Shown: positions 1 through 8,765 of the stretch, in pieces
How positions within the stretch are numbered: the first letter of the stretch is position 1
Layout: the number at the start of each line of letters is the position of its first letter
Notes under the pieces: model-generated
What the model saw: the letters and a program-made list of their open reading frames with translations, nothing else
What the model was told of the DNA's origin: nothing
The model's database searches: none
Translations under genes and position numbers: made by a program
Assembly: GCF_039541115.1 (NCBI RefSeq)
Contig: NZ_BAABFP010000008.1
Coordinates: 496,001-560,000, forward strand
DNA length: 64,000 nt
Source: Angustibacter luteus
Lineage (GTDB): Bacteria; Actinomycetota; Actinomycetes; Actinomycetales; Angustibacteraceae
Direction: 5' to 3'

Positions 1-2
1 AC

Positions 3-35
3 GCCGTCGAACCGGTTGAGGAGCCAGGCGCGTGA
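3..35 (+). CDS. C-terminal end of an upstream gene, probably the sensor kinase
   Basis: An open frame enters from the window edge and ends at TGA 33-35, overlapping the GTG start of the response regulator (GTGA overlap). Such coupling is usual for two-component pairs, so the upstream gene is probably the cognate histidine kinase. Only about ten residues are visible, so identity is inferred from position alone. Confidence 0.35.
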   Translation, partial: AVEPVEEPGA

Positions 36-682
36 CCCGGGTGCTGATCGTGGACGACGAGGGGCTGGTTCGGGCCGGGCTGCGGATGATCCTGTCCGCC
101 GCCGAGGACCTCGACGTGGTCGGCGAGGCCGAGGACGGCGCGGACGCGGTGGACGCGGTCCGGGCCCACCGGCCGGACGTCGTCCTGATGGACATCCGGA
201 TGCCGCGGCTCGACGGGCTGGCCGCGACCCGCGAGGTGCTCGCCCTGGCGGACCCGCCGCGAGTCGTCGTGCTCACCACGTTCGACCTGGACGACTACGT
301 GTTCCGGGCGCTGGAGGCGGGGGCGTCCGGGTTCCTGCTCAAGGACACCCCGCCGCGCGAGCTGGTGCGCGCCGTCCAGGTGGTGGCGGCCGGCGAGGCG
401 ATGCTGTCGCCGGCCGTGACCCGGCGGCTGATCGGCCACTTCGCGGGCGGCGGGGCGTCGTCCCGGCAACGGTCCGCGCTGGCCCGGCTCGACGTGCTGA
501 CGGCCCGCGAGCGGGAGGTGCTCGTGGGGGTCGCTCGCGGGCTGTCCAACGCGGACATCGGCCGCGAGCTCTTCATGAGCGAGGCCACCGTGAAGGCGCA
601 CGTGTCCCGGCTGCTCACCAAGCTGGACGCCGGGAACCGGGTGCAGGTCGCGATCCTGGCGCACGACGCCGGGCTGCTCTGA
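32..682 (+). CDS. NarL/FixJ-family two-component response regulator
   Basis: 216 aa, GTG start behind a GAGGAG ribosome site. The N-terminal receiver domain (about 1-120) has the acidic pair D8/D9, the phospho-acceptor D54 in LMDIRMP, a conserved Thr in VVLTTF and Lys in FLLKD. The C-terminal LuxR-type helix-turn-helix (about 150-205) contains LTAREREVL and TVKAHVSRLL. It should bind DNA after phosphorylation by a partner kinase whose gene appears to end just upstream. The signal and targets cannot be read from the sequence. Confidence 0.95.
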   Translation: MTRVLIVDDEGLVRAGLRMILSAAEDLDVVGEAEDGADAVDAVRAHRPDVVLMDIRMPRLDGLAATREVLALADPPRVVVLTTFDLDDYVFRALEAGASGFLLKDTPPRELVRAVQVVAAGEAMLSPAVTRRLIGHFAGGGASSRQRSALARLDVLTAREREVLVGVARGLSNADIGRELFMSEATVKAHVSRLLTKLDAGNRVQVAILAHDAGLL

Positions 683-698
683 GCGGTCGGGTGGGCCC

Positions 699-1049
699 TC
701 AATCCCAGCCGAGGTCGTGCAGGCGGTCGTCGTCGATGCCGAAGTGGTGCGCGATCTCGTGGACGACCGTGACCGCGACCTCCTCTACCACCTGCTCCTC
801 GCTCGTGCAGGCGCGCAGCGTGGGGCCGCGGAAGATCATGATGCGGTCCGGCAGGGTGAGGCCGCCACCCCAGCCGAGGTCTCGCTCGGTGAGCGGGATG
901 CCGACGTAGAGGCCGAGCGTGTCGGACGGCTCGTCGGCGGGCGGCTCGTCCTCGACCAGGACGACCACGTTGCGCATCAGCGCGGTGAGCTCGGGCGGCA
1001 CGGAGTCCAGGCCGGCGGCGACGGCCGCCTCGAAGTCCTGCTCGCTCAT
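699..1049 (-). CDS. Zincin-like metallopeptidase family protein
   Basis: 116 aa from the ATG at 1049; a GTG nine bases upstream is an alternative start. The C-terminus carries HEIAHHFG, the HExxH zinc motif, followed by an acidic tail IDDDRLHDLGW. Small size and motif position match the minimal zincin family (PF06262) found in many actinobacteria. No signal peptide, so cytoplasmic. Its substrate is unknown for the family. It lies tail to tail with the response regulator and downstream of a long hairpin. Confidence 0.85.
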   Translation of the reverse strand: MSEQDFEAAVAAGLDSVPPELTALMRNVVVLVEDEPPADEPSDTLGLYVGIPLTERDLGWGGGLTLPDRIMIFRGPTLRACTSEEQVVEEVAVTVVHEIAHHFGIDDDRLHDLGWD

Positions 1050-1089
1050 CTCGACCACGAGGTCAGTCTGCCGTGCGTCGTCGCGATCA

Positions 1090-1178
1090 CGTCGCGCGAA
1101 CAGGACTCGCGCGGCCCGGGCCCCCGCCCACGTGCTCGGGCGGTCGATCGCGGGCGGGTGAGTCCTGTTCGCGCGACG
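1090..1178. terminator. Long inverted repeat between two minus-strand genes
   Basis: A perfect 19-bp inverted repeat (1090-1108 and 1160-1178, arms containing GCGCGAACAGGACTC) flanks a 51-nt spacer that itself holds a CCGCCC/GGGCGG hairpin. It begins directly after the stop codon of the aldo/keto reductase, so transcription termination is the simplest role. There is no T-run, as is usual at high GC. Confidence 0.55.
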
Positions 1179-1179
1179 G

Positions 1180-2046
1180 TCAGATCGCGATGGCGTCGAG
1201 CGCGGCGAGCTCGTCGGCGGTGAGCTCGAGGTCGACGGCCCGCACCGAGTCCAGGATCGTCTCGGGCCGGCTCGAGCCCGGGATCGGGATGACCCACGGC
1301 GACTTGGCGAGCTCCCAGGCCAGGGCGACCTGCTGCGGGCTCACCCCGTGCGCGTCGGCCACCTCGGCGAACGGCGCGTACGACGAGCCGAGGTCGGCCG
1401 CCTTCGTGATGCCGCCGAGCGGGCTCCACGGCAGGAAGGCGATGCCCAGCTCGTCGCAGAGCTGCAGCTCGGGCTCGCTGGAGCGGAACCGCGGCGAGAA
1501 CTGGTTCTGCACGCTGGCCAGCCGGCCACCGAGGATCGAGCGGGCCAGGGCGATCTGGTCCGGGTTCGCGTTCGAGATGCCGGCCTGGGCGATGACGCCC
1601 TCGTCGAGCAGGTCGCGGACGGCGCCCACGGAGTCCTCGTAGGCGACGTCCGGGTCCGGGCGGTGGAACTGGTAGAGGTCGATCCGGTCGACGCCCAGGC
1701 GCTTGAGCGAGTCCTGGACGGCGCTGCGCAGGTGCTCGGGCGAGCCGTCCTGGGTCCACGAACCGTCGCCCGGTCGCAGGTGGCCGCCCTTGGTGGCGAC
1801 CAGGATCGTGTCGGGGTCGCCGGACCAGGTGCGCAGCGCCTCGGCGATGAGCTCCTCGTTGTGTCCGACGTCGTCCGCGTGCAGGTGGTAGGCGTCCGCG
1901 GTGTCGATCAGGGTGACGCCGGCGTCGAGCGCGGCGTGGATGGTGCGGAGCGCCCGGTCGCGGTCCGGACGGCCCTCGATCGACAGCGGCATGCCACCGA
2001 GACCGATCGCGGAGACGGTGGCGGTGCCGAGGGTGCGGGTCTGCAT
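1180..2046 (-). CDS. Aldo/keto reductase
   Basis: 288 aa, the usual length for an AKR monomer. Reduces carbonyl compounds with NADPH in the cytoplasm. The catalytic tetrad is visible: Asp and Tyr in LIDTADAYH, Lys in LVATKGGH and His in YQFHRPDPD. The C-terminal cofactor-binding loop is present (IPGSSRPETI). It stands alone, followed by the hairpin at 1090-1178. The substrate cannot be inferred. Confidence 0.93.
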   Translation of the reverse strand: MQTRTLGTATVSAIGLGGMPLSIEGRPDRDRALRTIHAALDAGVTLIDTADAYHLHADDVGHNEELIAEALRTWSGDPDTILVATKGGHLRPGDGSWTQDGSPEHLRSAVQDSLKRLGVDRIDLYQFHRPDPDVAYEDSVGAVRDLLDEGVIAQAGISNANPDQIALARSILGGRLASVQNQFSPRFRSSEPELQLCDELGIAFLPWSPLGGITKAADLGSSYAPFAEVADAHGVSPQQVALAWELAKSPWVIPIPGSSRPETILDSVRAVDLELTADELAALDAIAI

Positions 2047-2183
2047 GGAGGTCCTCTCATAGCGTCTACTGACGGCAGCGACAGCCCCTTGGGCCGCTCG
2101 GATGTTCCCGCTTTGGAGAACTCGGCAGGTGTCCCCTATGCTGAACCGGTCCTCGACGCTGGCACGTTCGGAGGCGTCACGAC

Positions 2184-2256
2184 GCCCCCATCGTCTAGCG
2201 GCCTAGGACACCGCCCTTTCAAGGCGGCAGCGCGGGTTCGAATCCCGTTGGGGGTA
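2184..2256 (+). tRNA. tRNA-Glu (TTC)
   Basis: The cloverleaf can be drawn by eye. The acceptor GCCCCCA pairs with TGGGGGT at 2249-2255 (G-T at the first pair). The anticodon stem CCGCC/GGCGG encloses the loop CTTTCAA, giving anticodon TTC. The T-arm contains GGTTCGAATCC. The terminal CCA is not encoded. First of three consecutive tRNA genes. Confidence 0.97.
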
Positions 2257-2297
2257 CTACCTGCGCTGTCGGTACGATCGGTCGGCGCAGTTCATTT

Positions 2298-2374
2298 GGC
2301 CCCGTAGCTCAGTTGGTTAGAGCGCCGCCCTGTCACGGCGGAGGTCGCCGGTTCGAGTCCGGTCGGGGTCGCCA
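2298..2374 (+). tRNA. tRNA-Asp (GTC)
   Basis: Acceptor GGCCCCG pairs with CGGGGTC. The anticodon stem CCGCC/GGCGG encloses CTGTCAC, giving GTC. The D-arm TAGCTCAGTTGGTTAGAGC and T-loop GTTCGAGTCC are canonical. An encoded CCA follows the discriminator G. Confidence 0.97.
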
Positions 2375-2407
2375 CGGTTTGTCCTGCTCGCCCAGGGCAG
2401 GCTGTAG

Positions 2408-2484
2408 GGCCAGGTAGCTCAGTTGGTACGAGCGTCCGACTGAAAATCGGAAGGTCGGCGGTTCGACCCCGCCCCTGGCCACCA
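2408..2484 (+). tRNA. tRNA-Phe (GAA)
   Basis: Acceptor GGCCAGG pairs with CCTGGCC at 2474-2480. The stem CCGA/TCGG encloses the loop CTGAAAA, giving GAA. The T-loop is GTTCGACCCC, and a CCA end is encoded. Third of the tRNA cluster, immediately followed by the convergent MFS gene. Confidence 0.97.
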
Positions 2485-2507
2485 GCACCACCGCACGCGC
2501 CAGGGCC

Positions 2508-4130
2508 TCAGGCCGGCGCCTCCCGGGCGGCGACTACTGCCGGTTGCTCGGTCGGCAGCTTGCGGGTGAAGAACAACCCGACCAGCGCGATCAGCGCGAG
2601 GATCCCCAGGGCCGCCCGCAGGCCGTCCAGCCGCGCCGCGGCGTTCTCCTTCACCACGGCATCGGACGTCGCCGCGGGGACCCCTGCGTCGTCCAGGGCC
2701 GTCCGCAGCTGGGCGTCGGAGACGAACGGGATCCCCGCCGCCAGCTGCGTCGTGGCGGTGGCCGAGACCTCGGCCGGCACGTCGGGGTTGGCCTGGATGC
2801 CACTGAGGAATGACGTGGTCAGCGCCGAGATCAGCAGGGCGCCCGCCAGGGCGGTGCCGATCGAGGCCCCCAGGTTGGTGACGGTGTTCTGCAACCCGCC
2901 GACCTCGCCGGCCTCCTCGTCCGGCACCGACGACACCGTGACGCTGCCCAGCTGCGAGGCCAGGGCGCCGATGCCCAGCCCGGCCAGCAGCATCGGCCAC
3001 GTCACGATCTCGGCGCCGGCATCGGCGTCCAGGGCGACGAGCATCACCACGATGCCGGCGAACAGGGCCAGGATCCCGAGCTGGACGACCCGCCGCGGCG
3101 AGGCGTGCGGGAAGACCTTGGGGATGCCGGCCGCGGCCACGAGCAGCGTGATCGAGAGCGGCAGGAGCCGCACGCCCGTGGCGATGGCCGACAGACCGAG
3201 CGCGACCGACAGGAACAGCGGCACCGCGAAGAACAGCCCGGCCTGCAGCAGGTACTGGAAGAAGAACGCGGTCAGACCGCCGCGCAGCTGCGGGTTGCCG
3301 AGGATCGCGGGATCGACCAGCGGCTCCTGGTCGCGGGACAGGCGGCGGTTCTCCCAGCCGATGAAGACCCACAGGACGACGCCACCGGCCAGGCTCAGCC
3401 AGATCGCCGGCGAGAGGCCGAGCCACTCCGGGGCGGACGGCTTGGCGCGGACGAAACCCCACTCGCCCGAGCGCAGGATCCCGAACACGATCAGGCCGAG
3501 GCCAAGGGCGGACAGCGCCGTACCCACCAGGTCGAGGCGAACCCGCCCCTGCGGCTTGACGTCGGCCATGCGCCGGCCGACGGCGAGGATCGCGATCACG
3601 ATGAACACCTCGGCCACGAACACCAGCCGCCACGACAGGTACGTCGTGAAGAGACCGCCGATCAGCGGTCCGGCGGCGACGGCGATCGCGCCGGCCGACG
3701 CCACCAGACCGTAGGCCCGGGGCCGCTCCGCCCGCTCGAAGTTGGAGGCCACCAGGGCGACGATGGCGGGCATGATCAGGGCGGCGCCGATGCCCTCGAG
3801 TAGCGACCAGCCGAGGATCAGCACGGTGAGGTTGGGGGCGAGCGAGGTGACCAGGGACCCGCAGCCGTAGATCACGCAGCCGATGCCGAACGCGCGCTTG
3901 CGTCCGACGATCTGGCCGATCTTGCCGCCGGTGATCATCAAGGACGCCATGACCAGCGTGTACAAGGTGATGGCGGTCTGGATGCCCGTGACCGTCGTCC
4001 CCAGGTCCTGCGCGACCGTGGCGATCGACACGTTCATCACCGAGCTGTCCAGCGTCATCAGGAACTGGCCTGATGCCAGTGTCAGCAGGACGACGCCCGC
4101 CGCACCCTTCGTGGCCGCTTCGCTCTGCAT
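2508..4130 (-). CDS. MFS drug-efflux transporter, DHA2 (EmrB/QacA) family
   Basis: 540 aa from the ATG at 4130; the frame stays open further upstream, but that part overlaps the divergent neighbour's promoter and is not hydrophobic. About 14 membrane segments are predicted, beginning with a helix containing FLMTLDSSVMNVSI, the D-S-V-M motif of 14-TM proton-drug antiporters, and a GGKIGQIVGRKRAF loop (MFS motif A). A long extracytoplasmic loop precedes the last helix, as in QacA/EmrB. Likely exports hydrophobic compounds in exchange for protons. Divergent from the phosphoesterase gene with a 145-bp gap. Confidence 0.93.
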   Translation of the reverse strand: MQSEAATKGAAGVVLLTLASGQFLMTLDSSVMNVSIATVAQDLGTTVTGIQTAITLYTLVMASLMITGGKIGQIVGRKRAFGIGCVIYGCGSLVTSLAPNLTVLILGWSLLEGIGAALIMPAIVALVASNFERAERPRAYGLVASAGAIAVAAGPLIGGLFTTYLSWRLVFVAEVFIVIAILAVGRRMADVKPQGRVRLDLVGTALSALGLGLIVFGILRSGEWGFVRAKPSAPEWLGLSPAIWLSLAGGVVLWVFIGWENRRLSRDQEPLVDPAILGNPQLRGGLTAFFFQYLLQAGLFFAVPLFLSVALGLSAIATGVRLLPLSITLLVAAAGIPKVFPHASPRRVVQLGILALFAGIVVMLVALDADAGAEIVTWPMLLAGLGIGALASQLGSVTVSSVPDEEAGEVGGLQNTVTNLGASIGTALAGALLISALTTSFLSGIQANPDVPAEVSATATTQLAAGIPFVSDAQLRTALDDAGVPAATSDAVVKENAAARLDGLRAALGILALIALVGLFFTRKLPTEQPAVVAAREAPA

Positions 4131-4275
4131 CGGGTCAACGTACTGGAACCGCAAACCCGGCAAGTCTGGACGAACCCGCCGCACAGGTCTAGCGTCCGGG
4201 ACGACCCCTCGTGTGACACCGGCCAGAGCACTTGGTCCTTCGCCACACTCGTCCGTTACCGCGAGGAGGACTCCC

Positions 4276-5916
4276 ATGTTCCGCCTGATCCCCCGTGCCC
4301 ACGGCCGGCACCTCGTCCTGGGCGCCGCCACGGCGCTGGTCCTGGCCGGCGCGAGCCTGCCGATCGCCTCGGCGTTCGGCACCGACGGCCACCACGGAGG
4401 TGGCGGCGCCAAGATCACGAACCTGGTCGTGATCTACCAGGAGAACCACAGCTTCGACAACCTCTTCGGCAGCTGGGGGCCGGTCGGCGGGCAGCAGGTC
4501 GACGGCTTGGCCGGCGCCACCGCGCAGCACCGGACCCAGGTCGCCCAGGACGGGACGGCGTACGGCTGCCTCCGGCAGGTCGACGTCAACCTCACCGCAC
4601 CACCGCTGGACGGCTGGTGCCACGACCCGGCGCACGGCGTTCCGCAGAGCGCGTTCGCGAACGGCCCCTGGACGATCGACGACGTCATCGGCCCCACCGA
4701 CACCACCTGCCCGGCGCCCGGCCAGTCCGCTCCCAACGGCGTGCTGAAGGGGTCCGGCCTGCCCGGCGGCTGCACCCGGGACCTCGTGCACCGCTTCTAC
4801 CAGGAGCAGTACCAGCTGAACGGTGGCCGGCAGAACCGGTACGTCACCGGCAGCGACGCCGTCGGCCTGACGATGGGGACCTACGCCACGACGTCCCTGC
4901 CGATCTGGACGTACCTGCACAGCCGCGGCGCGCCGAACTACGTCGTGGCGGACCGGTTCTTCCAGGGCGCCTTCGGCGGTTCGTTCCTGAACCACCAGTA
5001 CCTCATCGCCGCCCGAGCACCCGTCGACACCAGCGGTGGGACGTTCGGTGGCGCCGCGAACTCGGTGGTGGATGCCAACGGCATGCCCAACACGTACCCC
5101 CTGTACACACCGGTGGGCCCGGTGAAGGACAGCCAGCTGACGCAGTCCTGCCGAGATGGTTCGACGGCTGACTTCGCCAAGGCGTGCGGCAACTACGCCG
5201 TCAACACCGTGCAGCCCGCATCGCCGCCGTTCGGCAGCGGGGCGAAGATCCCGCTGGTGGACAACGCGACTTACCCGAACATCGGTGACCGGCTCTCGGC
5301 CGCGAACGTCAGCTGGGCCTGGTACTCCGGCGGGTGGGACGACGCGGAGGCCGGCCACCCCGGACCGTTGTTCCAGTACCACCACCAACCGTTCAACTAC
5401 TTCGCCGCGTACGCGCCGGGCCAGCCCGGGCGGGCACACCTGCAGGACGAGACGAAGTTCGTCGCCGCGGCCAAGAAGGGGAGGCTCCCGACGGTCAGCT
5501 TCGTCAAGCCCTACGGCGCGGAGAACGAGCACCCCGGCTACGCCAGCGAGCCGGACGGCAGCGACCACCTCGTCGACCTGATCAAGGCGGTCCAGCGCGG
5601 CCCGCAGGCCAAGCACACCGTGATCGTGGTGACGTACGACGAGTTCGGCGGGCAGTGGGACCACGTGTCGCCGCCCGGCCCGGGCAGCAGCACCCCTGGG
5701 ACGCACGACTCGTTCGGTCCGGGCACGCGCATCCCGGCTCTGGTCCTGGGTGCCGCGTTCCGGCACTCGGGGGTCGACCACACGAGCTACGACACGACCT
5801 CGATCATGGCCAGCATCGAGCGAGCCCTGGGCCTGCAGCCGGTGAGCTCGCGAGACGCGCAGGTGGCGGACCTCGCACCGGCCCTGAGGATCGGCGGCGT
5901 GCGCTTCAGCCGCTGA
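4276..5916 (+). CDS. Secreted phosphoesterase / phospholipase C-like protein
   Basis: 546 aa, ATG start with a strong GAGGAGGA site (4262-4269). The N-terminal signal peptide is a basic start, hydrophobic LVLGAATALVLAGAS and ASA-like cleavage near residue 35. ENHSFDNLFG is the hallmark of the PF04185 phosphoesterase family (phospholipase C, acid phosphatase AcpA), and TYDEFGGQWDHV supplies further metal and phosphate ligands. It should hydrolyse phosphate esters outside the cell. The 3' end overlaps the convergent hydrolase gene by 11 bp. Confidence 0.93.
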   Translation: MFRLIPRAHGRHLVLGAATALVLAGASLPIASAFGTDGHHGGGGAKITNLVVIYQENHSFDNLFGSWGPVGGQQVDGLAGATAQHRTQVAQDGTAYGCLRQVDVNLTAPPLDGWCHDPAHGVPQSAFANGPWTIDDVIGPTDTTCPAPGQSAPNGVLKGSGLPGGCTRDLVHRFYQEQYQLNGGRQNRYVTGSDAVGLTMGTYATTSLPIWTYLHSRGAPNYVVADRFFQGAFGGSFLNHQYLIAARAPVDTSGGTFGGAANSVVDANGMPNTYPLYTPVGPVKDSQLTQSCRDGSTADFAKACGNYAVNTVQPASPPFGSGAKIPLVDNATYPNIGDRLSAANVSWAWYSGGWDDAEAGHPGPLFQYHHQPFNYFAAYAPGQPGRAHLQDETKFVAAAKKGRLPTVSFVKPYGAENEHPGYASEPDGSDHLVDLIKAVQRGPQAKHTVIVVTYDEFGGQWDHVSPPGPGSSTPGTHDSFGPGTRIPALVLGAAFRHSGVDHTSYDTTSIMASIERALGLQPVSSRDAQVADLAPALRIGGVRFSR

Positions 5917-7381
5917 CCTCGCGAAAGACGTTCTCCGACAACCAGATCGTCAGGTCGGCCCACGTGCCGGCGCCGAACGTGAAGTCGTGGTACTGGTACA
6001 TCGCGTCCTCGGCGGTGAGCCCGACCACCCGGGTGGAGACGACGTTCAGCATGTGCTCGAGCTCGGGGTAGACCCGGACGGTCAACGACTGGCCGGCGGA
6101 GCGTACGGCTTCGGTGATGCGGGCGATGGAGACGTCCACCGGCACGCTCGTGTCGACCTCGCCGTACTGCAGGAACACCGGGCAGCCGATCCGCGCGTAG
6201 TCGTCCGCCGGGTCGTACGCCAGCTGCGGGTCGCGCTCACCTGCCAGCATCGGCACCAGCTCGTCGACCGGCACCAGCGGCGGGATCGGCGAGAGCATCG
6301 GGTTCTGCGCCACGTACCCCGGCACCTCGTAGCGGTCCAGGTCCGGCGCGGCGGCGACGTCGTCCAGGGCCGCACCCAAGCGCCCGGTCAGCTCGTCGGT
6401 CGGGCCACCCGCGACGATCGCGAACAGGCTCCGCCAGGCCTGCGCCACGGCCACCAGCGTCGGCTCGCTGACGCCGACGTCCCGCAGCACCTTCGTGCGC
6501 CGGTGCACCTCCGACTCCGCCATGCTGACTCCGGGTGATCCGGCCCCGACGACGAACGCGGCCGGACGCCGGGCGGCGACCATCGGCACGGACCACATGC
6601 CGTTCGAGAAGCCGGCCAGGCCGATCCGCGCCGGGTCGACGTCCGGCTGGTCGGACAGCACCTGCATGGCGGCCTCGGCCGCGTCGGCCTGGTCGTAGAT
6701 CGACGGGTCCGGCGGACCACCCGAGTCGCCGTGCCCGGCCTTGTCGTAGTTCAGCACGCCGACCCCGGCGCGCAGCAGGGCCCAGGACTGAATCCGGCAG
6801 AAGTCCCGCTGCCCACCAGCCGCACCGTGCAGGACGACGGCGGCCGGGTGCGGTCCGGGACCGGCCGGGAGGACGACGGTGCCGGCGTACGTCGCGCCGG
6901 CGACCTCGAAGCCGACTGCACGCTCGTGCCAGCGTGACGTCCGGGCCAGGGTGGCGGCAGCCGAGGGCCCGGTGAGGTGCAGCTGGTCGTCCGCGACCTC
7001 GAGGAAGACCGCGTCCTCGGTCAGGAAGGCGTTCTCGCCCAACGGGTAGGCCCGGGTGACCCGGTCACCCTCGGCCAGCAGCACCATCGGCTCACCGAAG
7101 TACGGCTCGGGGACCTGGGTCAGCAGCACCTGCCGGTCGTCGTCGCCGTACCAGCCGCTGAGCCCGGCCATCCGCGACGGATGCGCCGAGACCGGTCGCA
7201 GCACGACGCCGTCCAGCACCGGCACACCGTCCCGCCAGACAGCGGGTTCGGGGCTGCGATAGCGGAAGCCCGCGGGCCGGTCCACGAGCAGCTCGTCGGC
7301 GCCGGACGCCGACGGACGCGCGAGCACGACCCCGCCGTCCGCCACGCCGATCCAGGCTCGGCCCGCCATCGCCTCGCTCAC
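5906..7381 (-). CDS. Alpha/beta hydrolase (prolyl oligopeptidase/dienelactone hydrolase-like)
   Basis: 491 aa. An N-terminal region of about 170 residues without recognised motifs precedes an alpha/beta hydrolase fold with the oxyanion segment VVLHGAAGGQRD, the nucleophile in GFSNGM, a late Asp in GEVDTSVP and a His in PELEHML. No signal peptide. The extra N-terminal domain resembles two-domain hydrolases, but the substrate is unknown. Converges on the phosphoesterase with an 11-bp overlap of the coding ends. Confidence 0.88.
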   Translation of the reverse strand: MSEAMAGRAWIGVADGGVVLARPSASGADELLVDRPAGFRYRSPEPAVWRDGVPVLDGVVLRPVSAHPSRMAGLSGWYGDDDRQVLLTQVPEPYFGEPMVLLAEGDRVTRAYPLGENAFLTEDAVFLEVADDQLHLTGPSAAATLARTSRWHERAVGFEVAGATYAGTVVLPAGPGPHPAAVVLHGAAGGQRDFCRIQSWALLRAGVGVLNYDKAGHGDSGGPPDPSIYDQADAAEAAMQVLSDQPDVDPARIGLAGFSNGMWSVPMVAARRPAAFVVGAGSPGVSMAESEVHRRTKVLRDVGVSEPTLVAVAQAWRSLFAIVAGGPTDELTGRLGAALDDVAAAPDLDRYEVPGYVAQNPMLSPIPPLVPVDELVPMLAGERDPQLAYDPADDYARIGCPVFLQYGEVDTSVPVDVSIARITEAVRSAGQSLTVRVYPELEHMLNVVSTRVVGLTAEDAMYQYHDFTFGAGTWADLTIWLSENVFREVSG

Positions 7382-7388
7382 TGGTCGG

Positions 7389-7724
7389 TCACTCTACGCA
7401 GAACTCGTTGCCCTCGGGGTCGGCCATGACGACCAGGTCGTCCCCCGGCCGCAGCACGATGGCACCGAGCAGGGCCAGCCGGGCGACCTCGTCCTCGACC
7501 CGTCCCGGTGCGCGGAGGTCGAAGTGCATCCGGTTCTTCGCGATCTTGGGCTCCGGCACGGCGGCGAACCACAGGCTCGGCCCACCCCAGCCCGCCGGCT
7601 CGACGAACGCGCGCTCGCTCGTCGACTCCTCGTCGACGTCCGAACCCAGGGCCGCGGCCCAGAACGTCGCCATCAGCATCGCGTCGGCGCAGTCGAACGT
7701 CACGGACTTGATGAAGGTACCCAT
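7389..7724 (-). CDS. VOC-family (glyoxalase/bleomycin-resistance fold) protein
   Basis: 111 aa, one VOC-type domain with the typical FDCADAMLMATFWAAALG start, a central NRMHFDLRAPG strand and a final DPEGNEFCV motif. Such proteins bind metals or sequester small molecules; this one cannot be assigned a substrate. Its stop lies 7 bp from the start of the hydrolase gene, so the two are probably cotranscribed. Confidence 0.88.
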   Translation of the reverse strand: MGTFIKSVTFDCADAMLMATFWAAALGSDVDEESTSERAFVEPAGWGGPSLWFAAVPEPKIAKNRMHFDLRAPGRVEDEVARLALLGAIVLRPGDDLVVMADPEGNEFCVE

Positions 7725-7746
7725 GTGGCCAGGCTAGGCCGGTGCG

Positions 7747-8223
7747 CTAGGCGACGTCGGCGCCGCTGTGCTCGTCCTCGTCCGAGCGGTCCACCCGGCA
7801 CCAGCGCTCGACGAGCCAGCCGACCACCCAGAGGCCGACCGCACAGAGCAGGGCGATGCCGGCCCGGACCGCCAGTGAGCGGCGCGGCTCGACGTCCAGC
7901 GTGGGCAGCAGGGCGAGGACCTGGGCCGCGTACCACCCGGACAGCAGCGCCCCGCAGTACTGGGACGCCTTAGCCAGGACGACGGTGCGGGCCGCGCGCA
8001 GCGGGTCCAGCGGGCGCAGCCGGCTGCCCCTGGTCCACTGCCGCACCGGCCAGCCGAAGGCCAGGACGACACCGGCCAGCAGCACCATGACGCCCGGCGC
8101 CGTCCAGGGCAGGCCGGGCAGCTCGTGACCGCCGGACATCCACAGCCGCAGGACGATCCATGCCACCACCGCCACCCCGACGGCGATCGCGACCAGCGGC
8201 AGCGTCCGGGTCGGCTTCAGCAC
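7747..8223 (-). CDS. DUF3180 membrane protein
   Basis: 158 aa from a GTG at 8223 that overlaps the end of folK by 7 bp. Four hydrophobic segments (around residues 5-22, 32-50, 82-100, 118-140) and a charged tail. DUF3180 proteins sit directly after folK in actinomycetes, as here; the function is unknown. Last gene of the long minus-strand operon that starts near dacB. Confidence 0.85.
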   Translation of the reverse strand: MLKPTRTLPLVAIAVGVAVVAWIVLRLWMSGGHELPGLPWTAPGVMVLLAGVVLAFGWPVRQWTRGSRLRPLDPLRAARTVVLAKASQYCGALLSGWYAAQVLALLPTLDVEPRRSLAVRAGIALLCAVGLWVVGWLVERWCRVDRSDEDEHSGADVA

Positions 8224-8765
8224 GACCTCACCCCGTCCCGGTCGGCCGCCTCGGCGAGCAGGTCGGCCACGGGCCGCACGCTCCCGTCCGGCAGCCTCAG
8301 CTGCGCGTCCGGCACGAGCTGGGACCAGGGCGACAGCACGAACGCCCGCTCGTGCGCCCTCGGGTGCGGCAAGGTGAGCGCCGGGTCGGCACTGACCACC
8401 TCGGACGTCGACCCCGGGCGTCCGTAGGCGATGACATCCACGTCCAGCGTCCGTGCACCCCAACGGACCTCGCGTTCGCGACCGTGCTGGCGCTCGACCT
8501 CGTGGCAGACGTCGAGCAGCTCGAACGGCCCGAGGGACGTCCGCGCCGTCGCCACCAGGTTGAGGTAGTCGGGCTGCTCCGGACCGCCCACCGGGTCGGT
8601 CTCGACCAGCGGCGAAACACCTTGCACCGCAACGCCTTCCGTCTCGTCCAGCTCGGCCAGGGCGGCGCGCAGCGTGCCCTCCCGGTCGCCCAGATTGGCG
8701 CCGAGCGCCAGCACCACCTCGACGTCACCGCCGACCGGGCCCACGAGGGGGCTCACGACTGCCAC
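8217..8765 (-). CDS. folK: 2-amino-4-hydroxy-6-hydroxymethyldihydropteridine diphosphokinase
   Basis: 182 aa, GTG start within the end of folB (13-bp overlap). Transfers pyrophosphate from ATP to the pterin to activate it for FolP. Visible motifs are LALGANLGDREGTL near the start and WGARTLDVDVIAYG, carrying the paired Asp that bind magnesium and ATP, followed by LPHPRAHERAFVL. Translationally coupled to folB on one side and DUF3180 on the other. Confidence 0.95.
   Translation of the reverse strand: MAVVSPLVGPVGGDVEVVLALGANLGDREGTLRAALAELDETEGVAVQGVSPLVETDPVGGPEQPDYLNLVATARTSLGPFELLDVCHEVERQHGREREVRWGARTLDVDVIAYGRPGSTSEVVSADPALTLPHPRAHERAFVLSPWSQLVPDAQLRLPDGSVRPVADLLAEAADRDGVRSC

Noticed and set aside
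2184-2484. tRNA cluster as the attachment site of an integrated element
   Set aside because: No integrase gene and no duplicated tRNA 3' end were seen nearby; the flanking genes are ordinary chromosomal ones.
4131-4418. 96-codon N-terminal extension of the MFS transporter
   Set aside because: It is polar, overlaps the divergent promoter region and phosphoesterase start, and the family begins near the ATG at 4130.
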